Translations under genes and position numbers: made by a program
Shown here: in pieces, positions 33,898 through 42,300 of the stretch
Layout of the letters: each line of letters begins with the position of its first letter
Numbering within the stretch: the stretch's first letter is position 1
The notes under the pieces: generated by a model
The model's database searches: none
Seen by the model: the letters and a program-made list of their open reading frames with translations, nothing else
What the model was told of the DNA's origin: nothing
Source of the DNA: Agromyces cavernae
GTDB lineage: Bacteria > Actinomycetota > Actinomycetes > Actinomycetales > Microbacteriaceae
Assembly (NCBI RefSeq): GCF_021044935.1
Contig: NZ_JAJNMP010000001.1
Location: forward strand, 62,001 to 126,000
Reading direction: 5' to 3'
Length of the DNA: 64,000 nucleotides

Positions 33898-34638
33898 ATG
33901 GAGTCCGGACGTGCAGTCCTTCTGATCGCGGACATCGGTGGCTACACCGACTACATGAGCACCCATCGGTTCAGCCTCTCGCATGCCGAGGTCAACACCG
34001 CGCGCATGCTCGACAAGATGATCGATGCCGCTCCCGGCTACGAACTCATCGAGATCGAGGGCGACGCGGCGTTCCTCTCGCGCAAGGCCGATTCCCGCGG
34101 CGACGACGCGATCGTCACCGAGATCCTCCAAGCCGCCGTCGCCATGCATCGGGCGTTCCACCTCGAGCGCCAGAACGTCGCGACGAACCTCTGTCCGTGC
34201 TCGGGCTGCAAGGAGGCGGGCAATCTCAAGCTGAAGTTCGTGGCGCACGTCGGCGACGTGGCCACCCAGACCATCCACAAGCGGCACAAGCTCGTCGGCA
34301 TCGACGTCATCCTCGTGCATCGGCTGCTGAAGAATCCGGTGCCGATCCCCGAGTACGTCCTGCTCTCCGAGGAGCTCTACGCGACCGGCGAGGCATCCCT
34401 TCCCGGCGACGTGCACGAGATCTCGCCCGAGCTCGAGGGCATCGGCACCGTCCGCGCGTACTTCGTCGACGTCGGCGACCTCGACGGAACGCTCCCGCCG
34501 CTTCCCGGACCGTCGTGGCGTGGGCGCCTCGGCAGGACGTTCGCGGCGGCCGGCCTGGGCATGCCGTACCTGCTCGGCCTGCGACGACCCCGCGCCGAGC
34601 GCGGTGACCCTGCGGATCGCGCAGTCACCCGCGGTTGA
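33898..34638 (+). CDS. DUF2652 protein with class III nucleotide cyclase features
   Basis: A 246-aa soluble protein of family DUF2652. Its core follows the class III adenylate/guanylate cyclase order: AVLLIADIGGYTDYM (Asp12, first metal site), ELIEIEGDAAFLS (Asp56, second metal site), LKLKFVAHVGDV (like the GIHTGEV strand), VGIDVILVHRLLK (like the VN..AARL helix) and YVLLSEELY. A Cys-rich CPCSGCKEAG insert is characteristic. Whether it makes a cyclic nucleotide is not known; the adjacent MFS-cNMP-binding fusion suggests that it does or that it senses a nucleotide. ATG follows GGTGGGAG. Its 3' end overlaps the convergent lacI gene by 14 nt. Confidence 0.85.
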   Translation: MESGRAVLLIADIGGYTDYMSTHRFSLSHAEVNTARMLDKMIDAAPGYELIEIEGDAAFLSRKADSRGDDAIVTEILQAAVAMHRAFHLERQNVATNLCPCSGCKEAGNLKLKFVAHVGDVATQTIHKRHKLVGIDVILVHRLLKNPVPIPEYVLLSEELYATGEASLPGDVHEISPELEGIGTVRAYFVDVGDLDGTLPPLPGPSWRGRLGRTFAAAGLGMPYLLGLRRPRAERGDPADRAVTRG

Positions 34639-35716
34639 ACCAGCCCAGCAGCCGGCGCGGCGGCCCGACCGAGCGCCGCTCGACGAGTTCGCCCGCGAGC
34701 AGGACCGGCCCGGTGGCATCCACCGCACGGCCCGCGATGCGTTCGAGCAGCGCGCTCATCCCCCACCGCCCCATCTCGCGGTGCGGCAGCGCCACCGTCG
34801 TGAGGCCGGGGTCGAGCCCTGCGGCCACGATCTCGAGGTCGTCGACACCCACGACCGAGCAGTCGCGGGGCACCTCGAGCCCGAGTGCCTCCGCGGCCTG
34901 GTAGACGCCCATCGCCATCTGGTCGTTGAAGCAGAGGATCGCCGTCGGGCGGTCACCGGTGGGGTGGTCGAGCAGGCGGCGCCCCATGCGGCGCCCCCCT
35001 GCCGCATCGGGACTGGCGCGTTCGACGGGAGCGTGCCTGTCGTAGAGTCCTGCCCACTCGACCGCGGACCGGAATCCCGCATGCCGACCGCGGGTGGCCG
35101 GCGTGTCTTCGGAAGAGGTGATGAATGCGAGGCGTCGATGACCCGCTGCGAGCAGGTGAGCGATGGCGGTCGCCGCGATGCCGTGCTCGTCGGGTGCGAC
35201 CGCCGGAACGTCCCAGCCGGGCGCGGGCACGGCGTCGACGAGCACGACCGGGAGGTCGCCGATGGCGCCGGGGCGCTCGATCTCCCGGTGGGAGCCGCCC
35301 GCGATCAGGATCCCGTCGACTCCGCGGTCGGCGAGCGAGCGCACGTGGACGTCTTCGACCTCCGGGTCGCCGCCGCAGTCGACGACGGTGAGGTGCGCGC
35401 CGTGCTCGCGCGCCGCCTCCTGCGCCCCTCGGATGATGCGGCCGGCGAACGGCGTCGTCGCGATGCAGTCGATGACGAGGCCGACGACCGTCGTACGGCG
35501 CTTCGGCTGCCGCCGCGCGACGCGGTTCCGCGAGTACCCGAGCCGCTCGGCCGCCCGCACGACGCGTTCTCGGGTCTCGGCACGCACGGCGCGCGTTCCG
35601 TTCAGGGCGTGCGACACGGTGGATGTCGACACCCCCGCCTCGGCGGCGACATCGGCGAGGGCCGTCCTCCCGATGCGGGTGCCCGGCTCGCGTCGACTCC
35701 CCGGTTCATCGCCCAT
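34625..35716 (-). CDS. LacI-family regulator, paralogue of the one at 29373
   Basis: A 363-aa LacI/GalR regulator. HTH: ALADVAAEAGVSTSTVSHAL, NGTRAVRAETRERVVRAAER. The sensor domain has VIDCIATTPFAGRIIRGAQE, CFNDQMAMGVYQAAEALGLE and PHREMGRWGMSALLERIAGR, which are nearly those of the regulator at 29373. The ATG at 35716 is 8 nt after TAGGCT (35730-35725), so the mRNA is probably leaderless. No sugar gene is adjacent; the neighbours are the DUF2652 gene (convergent) and leucyl aminopeptidase (divergent), so its targets are unknown. The duplication probably came from the levan locus. Confidence 0.87.
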   Translation of the reverse strand: MGDEPGSRREPGTRIGRTALADVAAEAGVSTSTVSHALNGTRAVRAETRERVVRAAERLGYSRNRVARRQPKRRTTVVGLVIDCIATTPFAGRIIRGAQEAAREHGAHLTVVDCGGDPEVEDVHVRSLADRGVDGILIAGGSHREIERPGAIGDLPVVLVDAVPAPGWDVPAVAPDEHGIAATAIAHLLAAGHRRLAFITSSEDTPATRGRHAGFRSAVEWAGLYDRHAPVERASPDAAGGRRMGRRLLDHPTGDRPTAILCFNDQMAMGVYQAAEALGLEVPRDCSVVGVDDLEIVAAGLDPGLTTVALPHREMGRWGMSALLERIAGRAVDATGPVLLAGELVERRSVGPPRRLLGWFNRG

Positions 35717-35987
35717 GTGCATGGAGCCTAGGGTGCAGGGGCGAGGTGCGACACGGCAAGTGGGGATTTCAGTGAACGAGCGGATGACGCGGCTCGCCGT
35801 TGTGCGCGGGAGGAACGCGATGACCGCGAACCCGAGGATCACGAACGTCACGACGACCGGACCCATGGCGATCGGCAATCGGCGGCAATACAGTGATGGC
35901 GAGCGGATGTCGCGACGCTGCGGTCTTCGCGCCGGCGTCGCTTCGCGACTGCGTCGCTTCGCACCGCGATCCGAGGGGAGTCGTCGC

Positions 35988-37517
35988 ATGAGCCGCAGCC
36001 CGAACAAGCTGATCCCCGAGGACTTCACGGCCATCCCGTCGCTCGAACGGTCGCGCGAGGTCACGGTCGCCGTCGTCGCCGAGCTCGACGAGTCGCGCCT
36101 CGACGCCGTCGGCGTCATCGTCACGACCGACGGCGACCTGCCCGATGGCCTCGACCTCGACCGCGCGGCGCTCGAGCGCGCGGGCTTCGACGCCGAGCCC
36201 GGTTCGACACTCGTGCTCCCCTCCGGCTCGGGCCCGCTGCTCGTGGTCGTCGGTGCCGGCCCCGCGGGCGAGTTGACGACCTCGGGCCTGCGAAACGCCG
36301 CCGCCGCCTTCACTCGCGCCACCGCCAGGTTCGCCCGCATCGGCCTGCGCGTGCCCGTGACGGGCGACGCCGACGCGGCCGCAGCCGCAGCCGGGCAGGC
36401 GCTCACCGAGGGGGTCCTGCTCGCCCGGTATCGGTTCGATGCGCTCAAGGCCGAGCCGAAGGACGTTCCGCTCACCCGGGTCGAGCTGCGCATCGACGAC
36501 GCCGAGCGCGGGCGAGCGTCGGCCGGTGCCGCGACCGGTGCGGTCACCGCTCGCGCAGCGAACATCGCGCGCGACCTCGCGAACTCGCCGCCCGGCCACC
36601 TCACCGCGACCGAGATGGCCGAGGTCGCGGTCGAGCTCGGCCGGCGGTTCGGGTTCGGCGTCGAGGTGTTCGACAGGCAGCAGCTCATCGACCTCGGCTG
36701 CGGCGGCCTGCTCGGCGTCAACTCGGGCAGCGCCGAAGAGCCGCGCATGATCAAGCTGCGGTACACGCCCCCCGGCGACTCCACCGGGCATCTCGGGCTG
36801 GTCGGCAAGGGCATCATGTACGACTCGGGCGGAATCAGCCTGAAGCCCTCCGACCCGATGCATCTGCTCATGAAGATGGACATGGGCGGCGCGGCCTCGG
36901 TGCTCGCGACGTTCACCGCGTTGCGGGCGCTGCACTCGACGGCGACGGTGAGCGGCTGGCTGATGTGCACCGACAACATGCCGTCGGGCTCGGCCTACAA
37001 GCTCGGCGACGTGCTCACCGCACGCGGCGGAACGACGGTCGAGGTGAAGAACACCGACGCCGAAGGGCGCCTCGTGATGATGGACGCCATCGTGCTCGCC
37101 AACGAAGACGGCGTCGACGCGATCGTCGACATCGCGACCCTCACGGGCGCGGCCCTCATGGCGCTCGGGCCCGCCATGGCGGCGCTGTTCGGCAACGACG
37201 ACACCCTGACGCGCCTCGTCGAGCAGGCGGCCGCGGCGACCGACGAGAAGGTCTGGCGCCTGCCGCTCGAGCGCACGTACCGCAAGCAGCTCGATTCGGA
37301 TGTCGCGGACATCGCGAACCTCGGCGGCCCCTACGCCGGGGCGACGACCGCGGCGCTGTTCCTCGACCACTTCGTGGGTGAGACGCCGTGGGCGCATCTC
37401 GACATCGCGGGGACGATGCAGTCCGACGCCGACGACTCGTGGCGGTCGAAGGGCGCCACCGGCTTCGGCGCGCGCATCCTCATCGAGGTCGCCCGGGAGT
37501 TCCGCCCGACGAAGTGA
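35988..37517 (+). CDS. pepA: Leucyl aminopeptidase (M17)
   Basis: A 509-aa cytosolic dizinc/manganese aminopeptidase that trims N-terminal residues from peptides. The N-terminal macro-like domain is followed by the M17 catalytic domain: GLVGKGIMYDSGGISLKPSD (metal Lys and Asp), MKMDMGGAAS, and the signature NTDAEGRLVMMDAIVLANED. The C-terminus SKGATGFGARILIEVAREF is typical. The ATG at 35988 is chosen for its GAGGGGAG ribosome site 8 nt upstream. A TACAGT -10 lies near 35887, and the leader between holds a short duplication (GCGTCGCTTCGC twice). It is followed by a palindromic repeat array. Confidence 0.93.
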   Translation: MSRSPNKLIPEDFTAIPSLERSREVTVAVVAELDESRLDAVGVIVTTDGDLPDGLDLDRAALERAGFDAEPGSTLVLPSGSGPLLVVVGAGPAGELTTSGLRNAAAAFTRATARFARIGLRVPVTGDADAAAAAAGQALTEGVLLARYRFDALKAEPKDVPLTRVELRIDDAERGRASAGAATGAVTARAANIARDLANSPPGHLTATEMAEVAVELGRRFGFGVEVFDRQQLIDLGCGGLLGVNSGSAEEPRMIKLRYTPPGDSTGHLGLVGKGIMYDSGGISLKPSDPMHLLMKMDMGGAASVLATFTALRALHSTATVSGWLMCTDNMPSGSAYKLGDVLTARGGTTVEVKNTDAEGRLVMMDAIVLANEDGVDAIVDIATLTGAALMALGPAMAALFGNDDTLTRLVEQAAAATDEKVWRLPLERTYRKQLDSDVADIANLGGPYAGATTAALFLDHFVGETPWAHLDIAGTMQSDADDSWRSKGATGFGARILIEVAREFRPTK

Positions 37518-37540
37518 CGACGGGCGCCCGTGGGCGCACA

Positions 37541-37862
37541 CCGAGAGTGCACAGGTCGCCCGAACGAGGCCGACGAGTGCACTCTCGGGGGCGGGGTGGG
37601 AACGGCACTCTCGAGGAAGGGGTCCGGCGTGGGAACGGCACAGGACCCGCCGAGAGTGCACACGTCGCCCGAACGAGGCCGACGAGTGCGGTTTCGGGGA
37701 AGAGGGGCGGGGTGGGAACGGCACAGGAACGCCGAGAGTGCACACGTCGCCCGAACGAGGCCGACGAGTGCACTCTCGAGCAAGGGGTCCGGCGTGGGAA
37801 CGACACAGGACACGCCGAGAGTGCACACGTCGCCCGAATGAGGGCGACGATTGCACTCTCGA
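37541..37862. repeat. Array of four palindromic repeats (family A)
   Basis: Four ~46-bp hairpin units start at 37541, 37650, 37732 and 37815. Each has the 10-bp arms CGAGAGTGCA and TGCACTCTCG, and inside them GTCGCC...GGCCGAC forms an inner stem. Units are separated by 36-63 bp spacers that share GTGGGAACGGCACAGGA. The right arm of the third unit has decayed (TGCGGTTTCGG). The array fills the gap between the convergent pepA and luxR genes and could terminate both, but one hairpin would be enough. No ORF. Confidence 0.85.
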
Positions 37863-37906
37863 GGGAGAGGTGGGGGGCTTGGTGCGGTCTGCGGACCCGA
37901 GGCGGC

Positions 37907-40900
37907 TCAGCGCAAAGCGCCGGCGCGGTACGCCGCCTCGGCACGGGTGGCCGCGCCGAGCTTGCGCAGGATCGCCGAGACGTGCACGCTCGCCGTCTTG
38001 GCACTGATGAAGAGTCGCTCGCCGATCTGGCGGTTGCTGAGCCCCTCGGCGATCAGCTCGAGCACCTGCCGCTCACGTGCAGTGAGCTCGGCTGCCGCGA
38101 GCGCGTCGGCGTCGGATGTCGCGGCGCCGGCGATGCCCGCGGCCTCGGCGCCGCGCGGGCGGGCGGCCCCCTCGAGGGCGATGGCGGCGGTACCCGCGAC
38201 GCGCTCGATGCGCTCGCGCACGGCGCCGACGCCGCCCGCCTCGGCGAGGTCGAACGCCTGCTGCAGCGTGGCCCGGGCCGCGGCGCGGTCGGCGTCGGCG
38301 AGCTCGGCCTCGCCCTGTCGGAGCAGGGCGTAGGGCGCGAGGAAGCCCGGCGCCTCGGGAGCGGCAGCAGCCTCGACGGCCCGGCGCCACACCGATGCGT
38401 CGGTGCCGGGCACGTCGGCACCGCTGCCGTGGTCGACCGTCGCGAGTTCGGCCTCGAAGAGGGCGGCCCAGAGCGCGTGCGTCGGCCACGACGACAGCCG
38501 TTCGAGCAGCTCTCGGAAGGCCGGCTCGGCGGCATCGACCTCGTCGGCGACGGCGGGTGAGACCGCGCCGGGACGCGCTCGCACCGCGGCGATCACCCGC
38601 GCGGCGACCCAGACGAACGGCAACGCGTACCCGGGCAGCGGAAGGTACTGCTCGTGCAGCAGCACCTTCGCCTCGCGCCACGCCGCGCCGAGGTCGTCGT
38701 TGGCGAGCGCCACCTCTGCGGCCACGCGGCCGACGGAGAGGCGGGTCTGCATCTCGACCTCCATGACCGACGCCATCGCGGGCTTGGCTCGACGCAGCAT
38801 GTCGGTCGCCCCGGTGACGTCGCCGCGCCAGAGCGCCGCCCAGATGCGGGCCCGCTGCAGGTAGGCGGTGAACGGGACCGGCGGGTCGAGGGCGAGGGCG
38901 CGGTCGATGAGCTCGTCGGCCCTCTGCCACTCGCCGAGCGCGAAGAGCGGGTCGACCGCGTTCGACGCGAGGATGACGCCCGTACTGCGCTCGACCCCCT
39001 GGGCACGGGCGCGCGCGAGACCGTCTTCGGCGAGACGCACGGCCTCGGGATACCGGCCGATGAGGTAGTGCAGGTCGGAGGCGTTGACCCAGTAGCGCAG
39101 CATGGCGGCGCCGTCGCCCTCGGCGAGCTCTCGGGCGTGCTCGAGCATGGCGAGCCCCGTCTCGACCTCGCCGCGGTCGGAGCGGCTGATGGCTGCCAGG
39201 TTCGTCGCGATCGACGCGTAGCGCGGCGAACCGAGCTCGGTCGCCGCTGCGAGGGCGCGGTCGGCGATCTCGGCGGCATCGTCGAGCCGGCCGTCGATCA
39301 TGAGCCTGCCCGCGAGTGCGCTGAGCACCGTGGGGCGCAACTCGCTCGGCACGGCGTCGCCGAGCCGGTCGAGCGCTTCGAGCGCCTCTTCGAGCACCTC
39401 GATCGAGCCGCCCTTGCCGACATTGCCGAGGTAGAGCGCCTTGTCGCGCAGGAGGCGGGGGTAGTTGGGGTCGTCACGGGGGCATTCGGCGAGCGCGGCA
39501 CGGATGAGCGCGAGGCTGCGCTCGCCCTCGCCGGCGTTGCGCAGGTGCGACGCGGTGCGCCCCATGAGTTCGAGCTTGCCCATGCCCGCGGCAGCGGCGG
39601 CGTCGGGCACGACGTCCCAGAGGCCCAAGGCACGTTCGCCGAGCTGGGCCGCCGTGGCGTAGGCGGCGGCGGCGCGGGCCTCGCGCATGGCCTGCATCGT
39701 CGCGGGGAAGGCCCGGGCGGCGTCGTGGGCTCCGAGCCAGTGGAACGAGATCTCGGCGGCGAGACGACGGGTGCCTGCCGCCGCCGCCGCCTCGTAGGCC
39801 TCGGCGTAGCGCGCGTGGAATCGCGCCCGTTCGCCGGGGAGCAGGTCGGAGAGGATCGCCTCGCGCACGAGCGCGTGCCGGAATGCGTAGTCGTCGCCGT
39901 CGATTGTGATCACGCCGTAGTGCACGCACTGGCGCGCCGCGGCGTCGAGCTCGTCGGCCGAGCCGGTGTAGACCTCGGACAGCAGCGCGTGCGAGACGCG
40001 CACACCACCGGTCGAGATGAGCCGCAGCAGCTCTTGCGCCGCATCGGGCAGTCGCTCGTAGCGGGCGAGGAGGAGCTCGCGGAGGGTGTCTGGCACGAAG
40101 CCCTCGTCGCGGCATCCGTCGATGCCGACGAGCTCTTCGACGAAGAAGGGCACGCCGTCGCTGCGGCGGAACACGGTGTCGAGCACCCGTTCGCTCGGGG
40201 CCTCGTCGACGATCATCGACCGCACGAGCTTTCGCACCTGGGGCCTCGTGAGCCTGGAAAGCTCGCGCCGCTCGACCCAGCGGTCGCGGTCGGCTTCGGC
40301 GAGGAACCCGCGCATCGGGTGGCCGCGCGTGACGTCGTCGGTGCGGTAGGTGAGCACGGTGAGCACCCGGCTCGAGCCGAGCGCACGCATGAGGAACCGC
40401 AGCAGCGCGAGGCTCGCCGCGTCGACCCAGTGCAGGTCTTCGATGATGAACACGATGGGCCGCTCGCGCGAGAAGGTCTCGAGCAGCACGGCGATGCCCT
40501 CGTGCAGCTGGCTGCTTTCGATGCCCTTGCCCGGGGCGCCGATCTCGCCGGTCTCGGCCTCGGCGAGTTCGGGCAGGAGGGCCACGAGCGCCGCGCGCCC
40601 CGGCCCGACGGCCTCGAGCACGCGTTCGGCGCCGACCTCTGACACGAGCGTGCGCAGTGCCGTCTTGACGGGCGCGTAGGGCGCCGCGACGCTGCCGAGG
40701 TCGACGCACTGGCCGGTGAGCAGCAGCACGTCGGCCGCCAGGCCGCGCGTGAACTCGCGGATGATGCGCGTCTTGCCGATGCCCGCCTCACCGCCGACGA
40801 TGACGGTGAACGGCGCGCCGGCACGCACCTCGTCGAGGCGCTCGTCGAGGCGAGCGAGGTCTGCGTCTCGACCGATCATCGCCGGTGCTGACGTGGTCAC
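37907..40900 (-). CDS. LAL-type LuxR transcriptional regulator
   Basis: A ~997-aa large ATP-binding LuxR regulator. An N-terminal AAA_16 domain has Walker A VGGEAGIGKTR (residues 36-45 with the start used here) and Walker B VFIIEDLHWVD. A long helical TPR-like middle follows. The C-terminal GerE HTH is LTARERQVLELIAEGLSNRQ, then LFISAKTASVHVSAILRKLG. Such regulators sense small molecules through the middle region, as MalT does for maltotriose; the ligand here is unknown. The GTG at 40900 is preferred to the ATG at 40975 because family members begin just before the GRD..L motif and CACGAT lies 6 nt upstream (leaderless). Confidence 0.9.
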   Translation of the reverse strand: MTTSAPAMIGRDADLARLDERLDEVRAGAPFTVIVGGEAGIGKTRIIREFTRGLAADVLLLTGQCVDLGSVAAPYAPVKTALRTLVSEVGAERVLEAVGPGRAALVALLPELAEAETGEIGAPGKGIESSQLHEGIAVLLETFSRERPIVFIIEDLHWVDAASLALLRFLMRALGSSRVLTVLTYRTDDVTRGHPMRGFLAEADRDRWVERRELSRLTRPQVRKLVRSMIVDEAPSERVLDTVFRRSDGVPFFVEELVGIDGCRDEGFVPDTLRELLLARYERLPDAAQELLRLISTGGVRVSHALLSEVYTGSADELDAAARQCVHYGVITIDGDDYAFRHALVREAILSDLLPGERARFHARYAEAYEAAAAAGTRRLAAEISFHWLGAHDAARAFPATMQAMREARAAAAYATAAQLGERALGLWDVVPDAAAAAGMGKLELMGRTASHLRNAGEGERSLALIRAALAECPRDDPNYPRLLRDKALYLGNVGKGGSIEVLEEALEALDRLGDAVPSELRPTVLSALAGRLMIDGRLDDAAEIADRALAAATELGSPRYASIATNLAAISRSDRGEVETGLAMLEHARELAEGDGAAMLRYWVNASDLHYLIGRYPEAVRLAEDGLARARAQGVERSTGVILASNAVDPLFALGEWQRADELIDRALALDPPVPFTAYLQRARIWAALWRGDVTGATDMLRRAKPAMASVMEVEMQTRLSVGRVAAEVALANDDLGAAWREAKVLLHEQYLPLPGYALPFVWVAARVIAAVRARPGAVSPAVADEVDAAEPAFRELLERLSSWPTHALWAALFEAELATVDHGSGADVPGTDASVWRRAVEAAAAPEAPGFLAPYALLRQGEAELADADRAAARATLQQAFDLAEAGGVGAVRERIERVAGTAAIALEGAARPRGAEAAGIAGAATSDADALAAAELTARERQVLELIAEGLSNRQIGERLFISAKTASVHVSAILRKLGAATRAEAAYRAGALR

Positions 40901-41027
40901 GATCTCATCGTGCCATGTCCCACCGACAGCGGCGCCGGAAGGGACATCCGCGATCGCCGGCAGCGGAATCGTCACGGCGTGACGCTCACGATGTTCGCCG
41001 GGATCTGCGGATGTCCCACGCTCGCGG

Positions 41028-41219
41028 TCACCGCAGCGCGAGTCGTGGCGCGCGACGCACGTGGTGGTGCCGGCGGCTGGCCGTCACGCCACCGTCCGAC
41101 GCCCCTGCGTCGATCGAGTCGCGCTCTTCGGCGGCGCGCCGGAACGCCATCCGCCGCTCGGCGACCCGCACGTTCGCCTCATGCGTGTGCAGGGCGACGA
41201 AGTCTGCTGAGTACTGCAC
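41028..41219 (-). CDS. Small basic protein, unknown function
   Basis: A 63-aa ORF starting with GTG and preceded by AGGAGG (41225-41230) at an ideal 5-nt spacing, one of the best ribosome sites in the window. The product begins QYSADFVALHTHEANVRVAE, has a charged middle (ERRMAFRRAAEERDS) and a His/Arg-rich end. No family is recognised. It lies between the LuxR gene and the small membrane protein on the same strand. The strong SD argues for translation; the C-terminal half may be non-conserved. Confidence 0.5.
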   Translation of the reverse strand: MQYSADFVALHTHEANVRVAERRMAFRRAAEERDSIDAGASDGGVTASRRHHHVRRAPRLALR

Positions 41220-41365
41220 GATGTCCTCCTGGTTGTTCCCCGACCATTGCGATCGGGATGCCTACAGCGTGCTCGCTAAGGCGTCTGAGGCTCATCGGGC
41301 GATCGCCCTATTTCTTCACGAGCCCGCGCCGCAGGCGCCTCAGATGCGCGGGCGGGTGGCCGGGT

Positions 41366-41476
41366 TCACGCCAGCCGGGTGGGCGTGCGGTGGTAGCCGT
41401 CGCGGCGGAACTGCACGAACGCGGCGACGATCGCCGACGCCGAGATCAGTCCGATCACGAGCATGGTTGCGAACAT
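41366..41476 (-). CDS. 36-aa single-pass membrane protein
   Basis: A very short ORF: ATG at 41476 preceded by GGAAGGAGG (start spaced by about 7 nt), encoding one hydrophobic helix (MFATMLVIGLISASAIVAAF) followed by a basic cytoplasmic tail (QFRRDGYHRTPTRLA). It begins 16 nt after the stop of the PNPOx-family gene, so it is probably in its operon. Small proteins with a helix and a DGY.R.P tail recur in related actinobacteria (recalled), but no function is known. Confidence 0.65.
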   Translation of the reverse strand: MFATMLVIGLISASAIVAAFVQFRRDGYHRTPTRLA

Positions 41477-41492
41477 GACGCACCTCCTTCCA

Positions 41493-42173
41493 TCACGAGA
41501 TCCTGCGCGGCCCGCGGGCGCCCGTCGTCAGGGCGATCACCGAGTCGGGCACTGGCGTTTCCGCCGGGGTCAGCACTGAGGCCACGGGTTCTCCCCAGGC
41601 GCGGCCGAGCGGCACGACGCCGGCCCAGACCGAGTGGTCCTCGCCGTCGTCGACGGCCTCGCCGGCACCGGCGGCGCGTACCTTCATCACGACGTCGTCG
41701 AGCGCCAGCCGCAGCACGCGCGTCGAGGCCTTCTCCTTGCGGGTCGTCGCGCGCACCTCCGCCGAGCGCCCGGGCATCAGCCGTTCGGTGAGCGCGAGCA
41801 GGGCGGCATCGGTCTCGCCTTCGGCGACCGGTTCGAGCACGCCGTACACCACGGCGCTGCGGTAGTTCATCGAGCTGTCGTAGAGCGAGCGGGCGAACAC
41901 GAGGCCGTCGAGCGCGGTCACGGCGAAGGCCACGGTCGCCTGCTCGGCGGCCGCGCGCAGGGCGAAGCCGCCGCCTGTCGAGCCGTGCACGAGCAGGTGC
42001 TCGCCGTCGCGGGCGAACCCCATCGGCACCACGAGCGGCGTGCCGTCGGCGACCACGGCGAGGTGGCCGACGAGTTCGGTGTCGAGCAGCTCGAAGAGCG
42101 CGGGGCGATCGGTGGTCTGACGCTCGGCGAGGCGGCGGATGCGGCGTGGGGCGGTGGTTTCGAGAGTGGTCAC
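41493..42173 (-). CDS. Pyridoxamine 5'-phosphate oxidase-family (FMN split-barrel) protein
   Basis: A ~226-aa flavin-reductase/PNPOx-like split-barrel protein. The N-terminal LFELLDTELVGHLAVVADGT and VPMGFARDGEHLLVHGSTGG are typical of the Pyridox_ox_2 group, as is DSSMNYRSAVVYGVLEPVAE. These proteins bind FMN, heme or F420 and are rarely true PLP-synthesis enzymes. It is divergent from a MocR regulator, a common pairing in actinobacteria, so MocR probably controls it. The GTG at 42173 is preferred; an in-frame GTG at 42194 is possible. Confidence 0.85.
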   Translation of the reverse strand: MTTLETTAPRRIRRLAERQTTDRPALFELLDTELVGHLAVVADGTPLVVPMGFARDGEHLLVHGSTGGGFALRAAAEQATVAFAVTALDGLVFARSLYDSSMNYRSAVVYGVLEPVAEGETDAALLALTERLMPGRSAEVRATTRKEKASTRVLRLALDDVVMKVRAAGAGEAVDDGEDHSVWAGVVPLGRAWGEPVASVLTPAETPVPDSVIALTTGARGPRRIS

Positions 42174-42244
42174 GAAACGAGTGTCCCCGTACACTGGTCT
42201 TGCGAACAGTCCAGTTCGCGCATGAACGACCAGTCCAGTTCAGG

Positions 42245-42292
42245 ATCGGATGTCCCGGCGATCGGATGTCCCGGCGATCGGATGTCCCGACA
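42245..42292 (+). promoter_or_regulatory. Three 16-bp direct repeats upstream of the MocR gene
   Basis: ATCGGATGTCCCGGCG at 42245-42260 and 42261-42276, then ATCGGATGTCCCGACA at 42277-42292, end to end, just before the AGGAGG of the MocR gene. Upstream, CCAGTTC occurs twice and ACTGGTC/GACCAGT form an inverted pair (about 42194-42238). MocR-type regulators bind direct repeats in divergent promoters, so these are candidate sites. Confidence 0.55.
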
Positions 42293-42300
42293 GGAGGCAC

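Noticed and set aside
35717..35866. Upstream extension of the lacI gene at 34625 containing a hydrophobic stretch (GPVVVTFVILGFAVIAFLP)
   Set aside because: It would give a membrane-anchored LacI, but no SD precedes it, a TAGGCT -10 lies between it and the LacI domain, and the paralogue at 29373 starts at the shorter position.
37541..37862. CRISPR array
   Set aside because: Units are palindromic and the spacers resemble one another; there are no cas genes. It is a palindromic repeat array.
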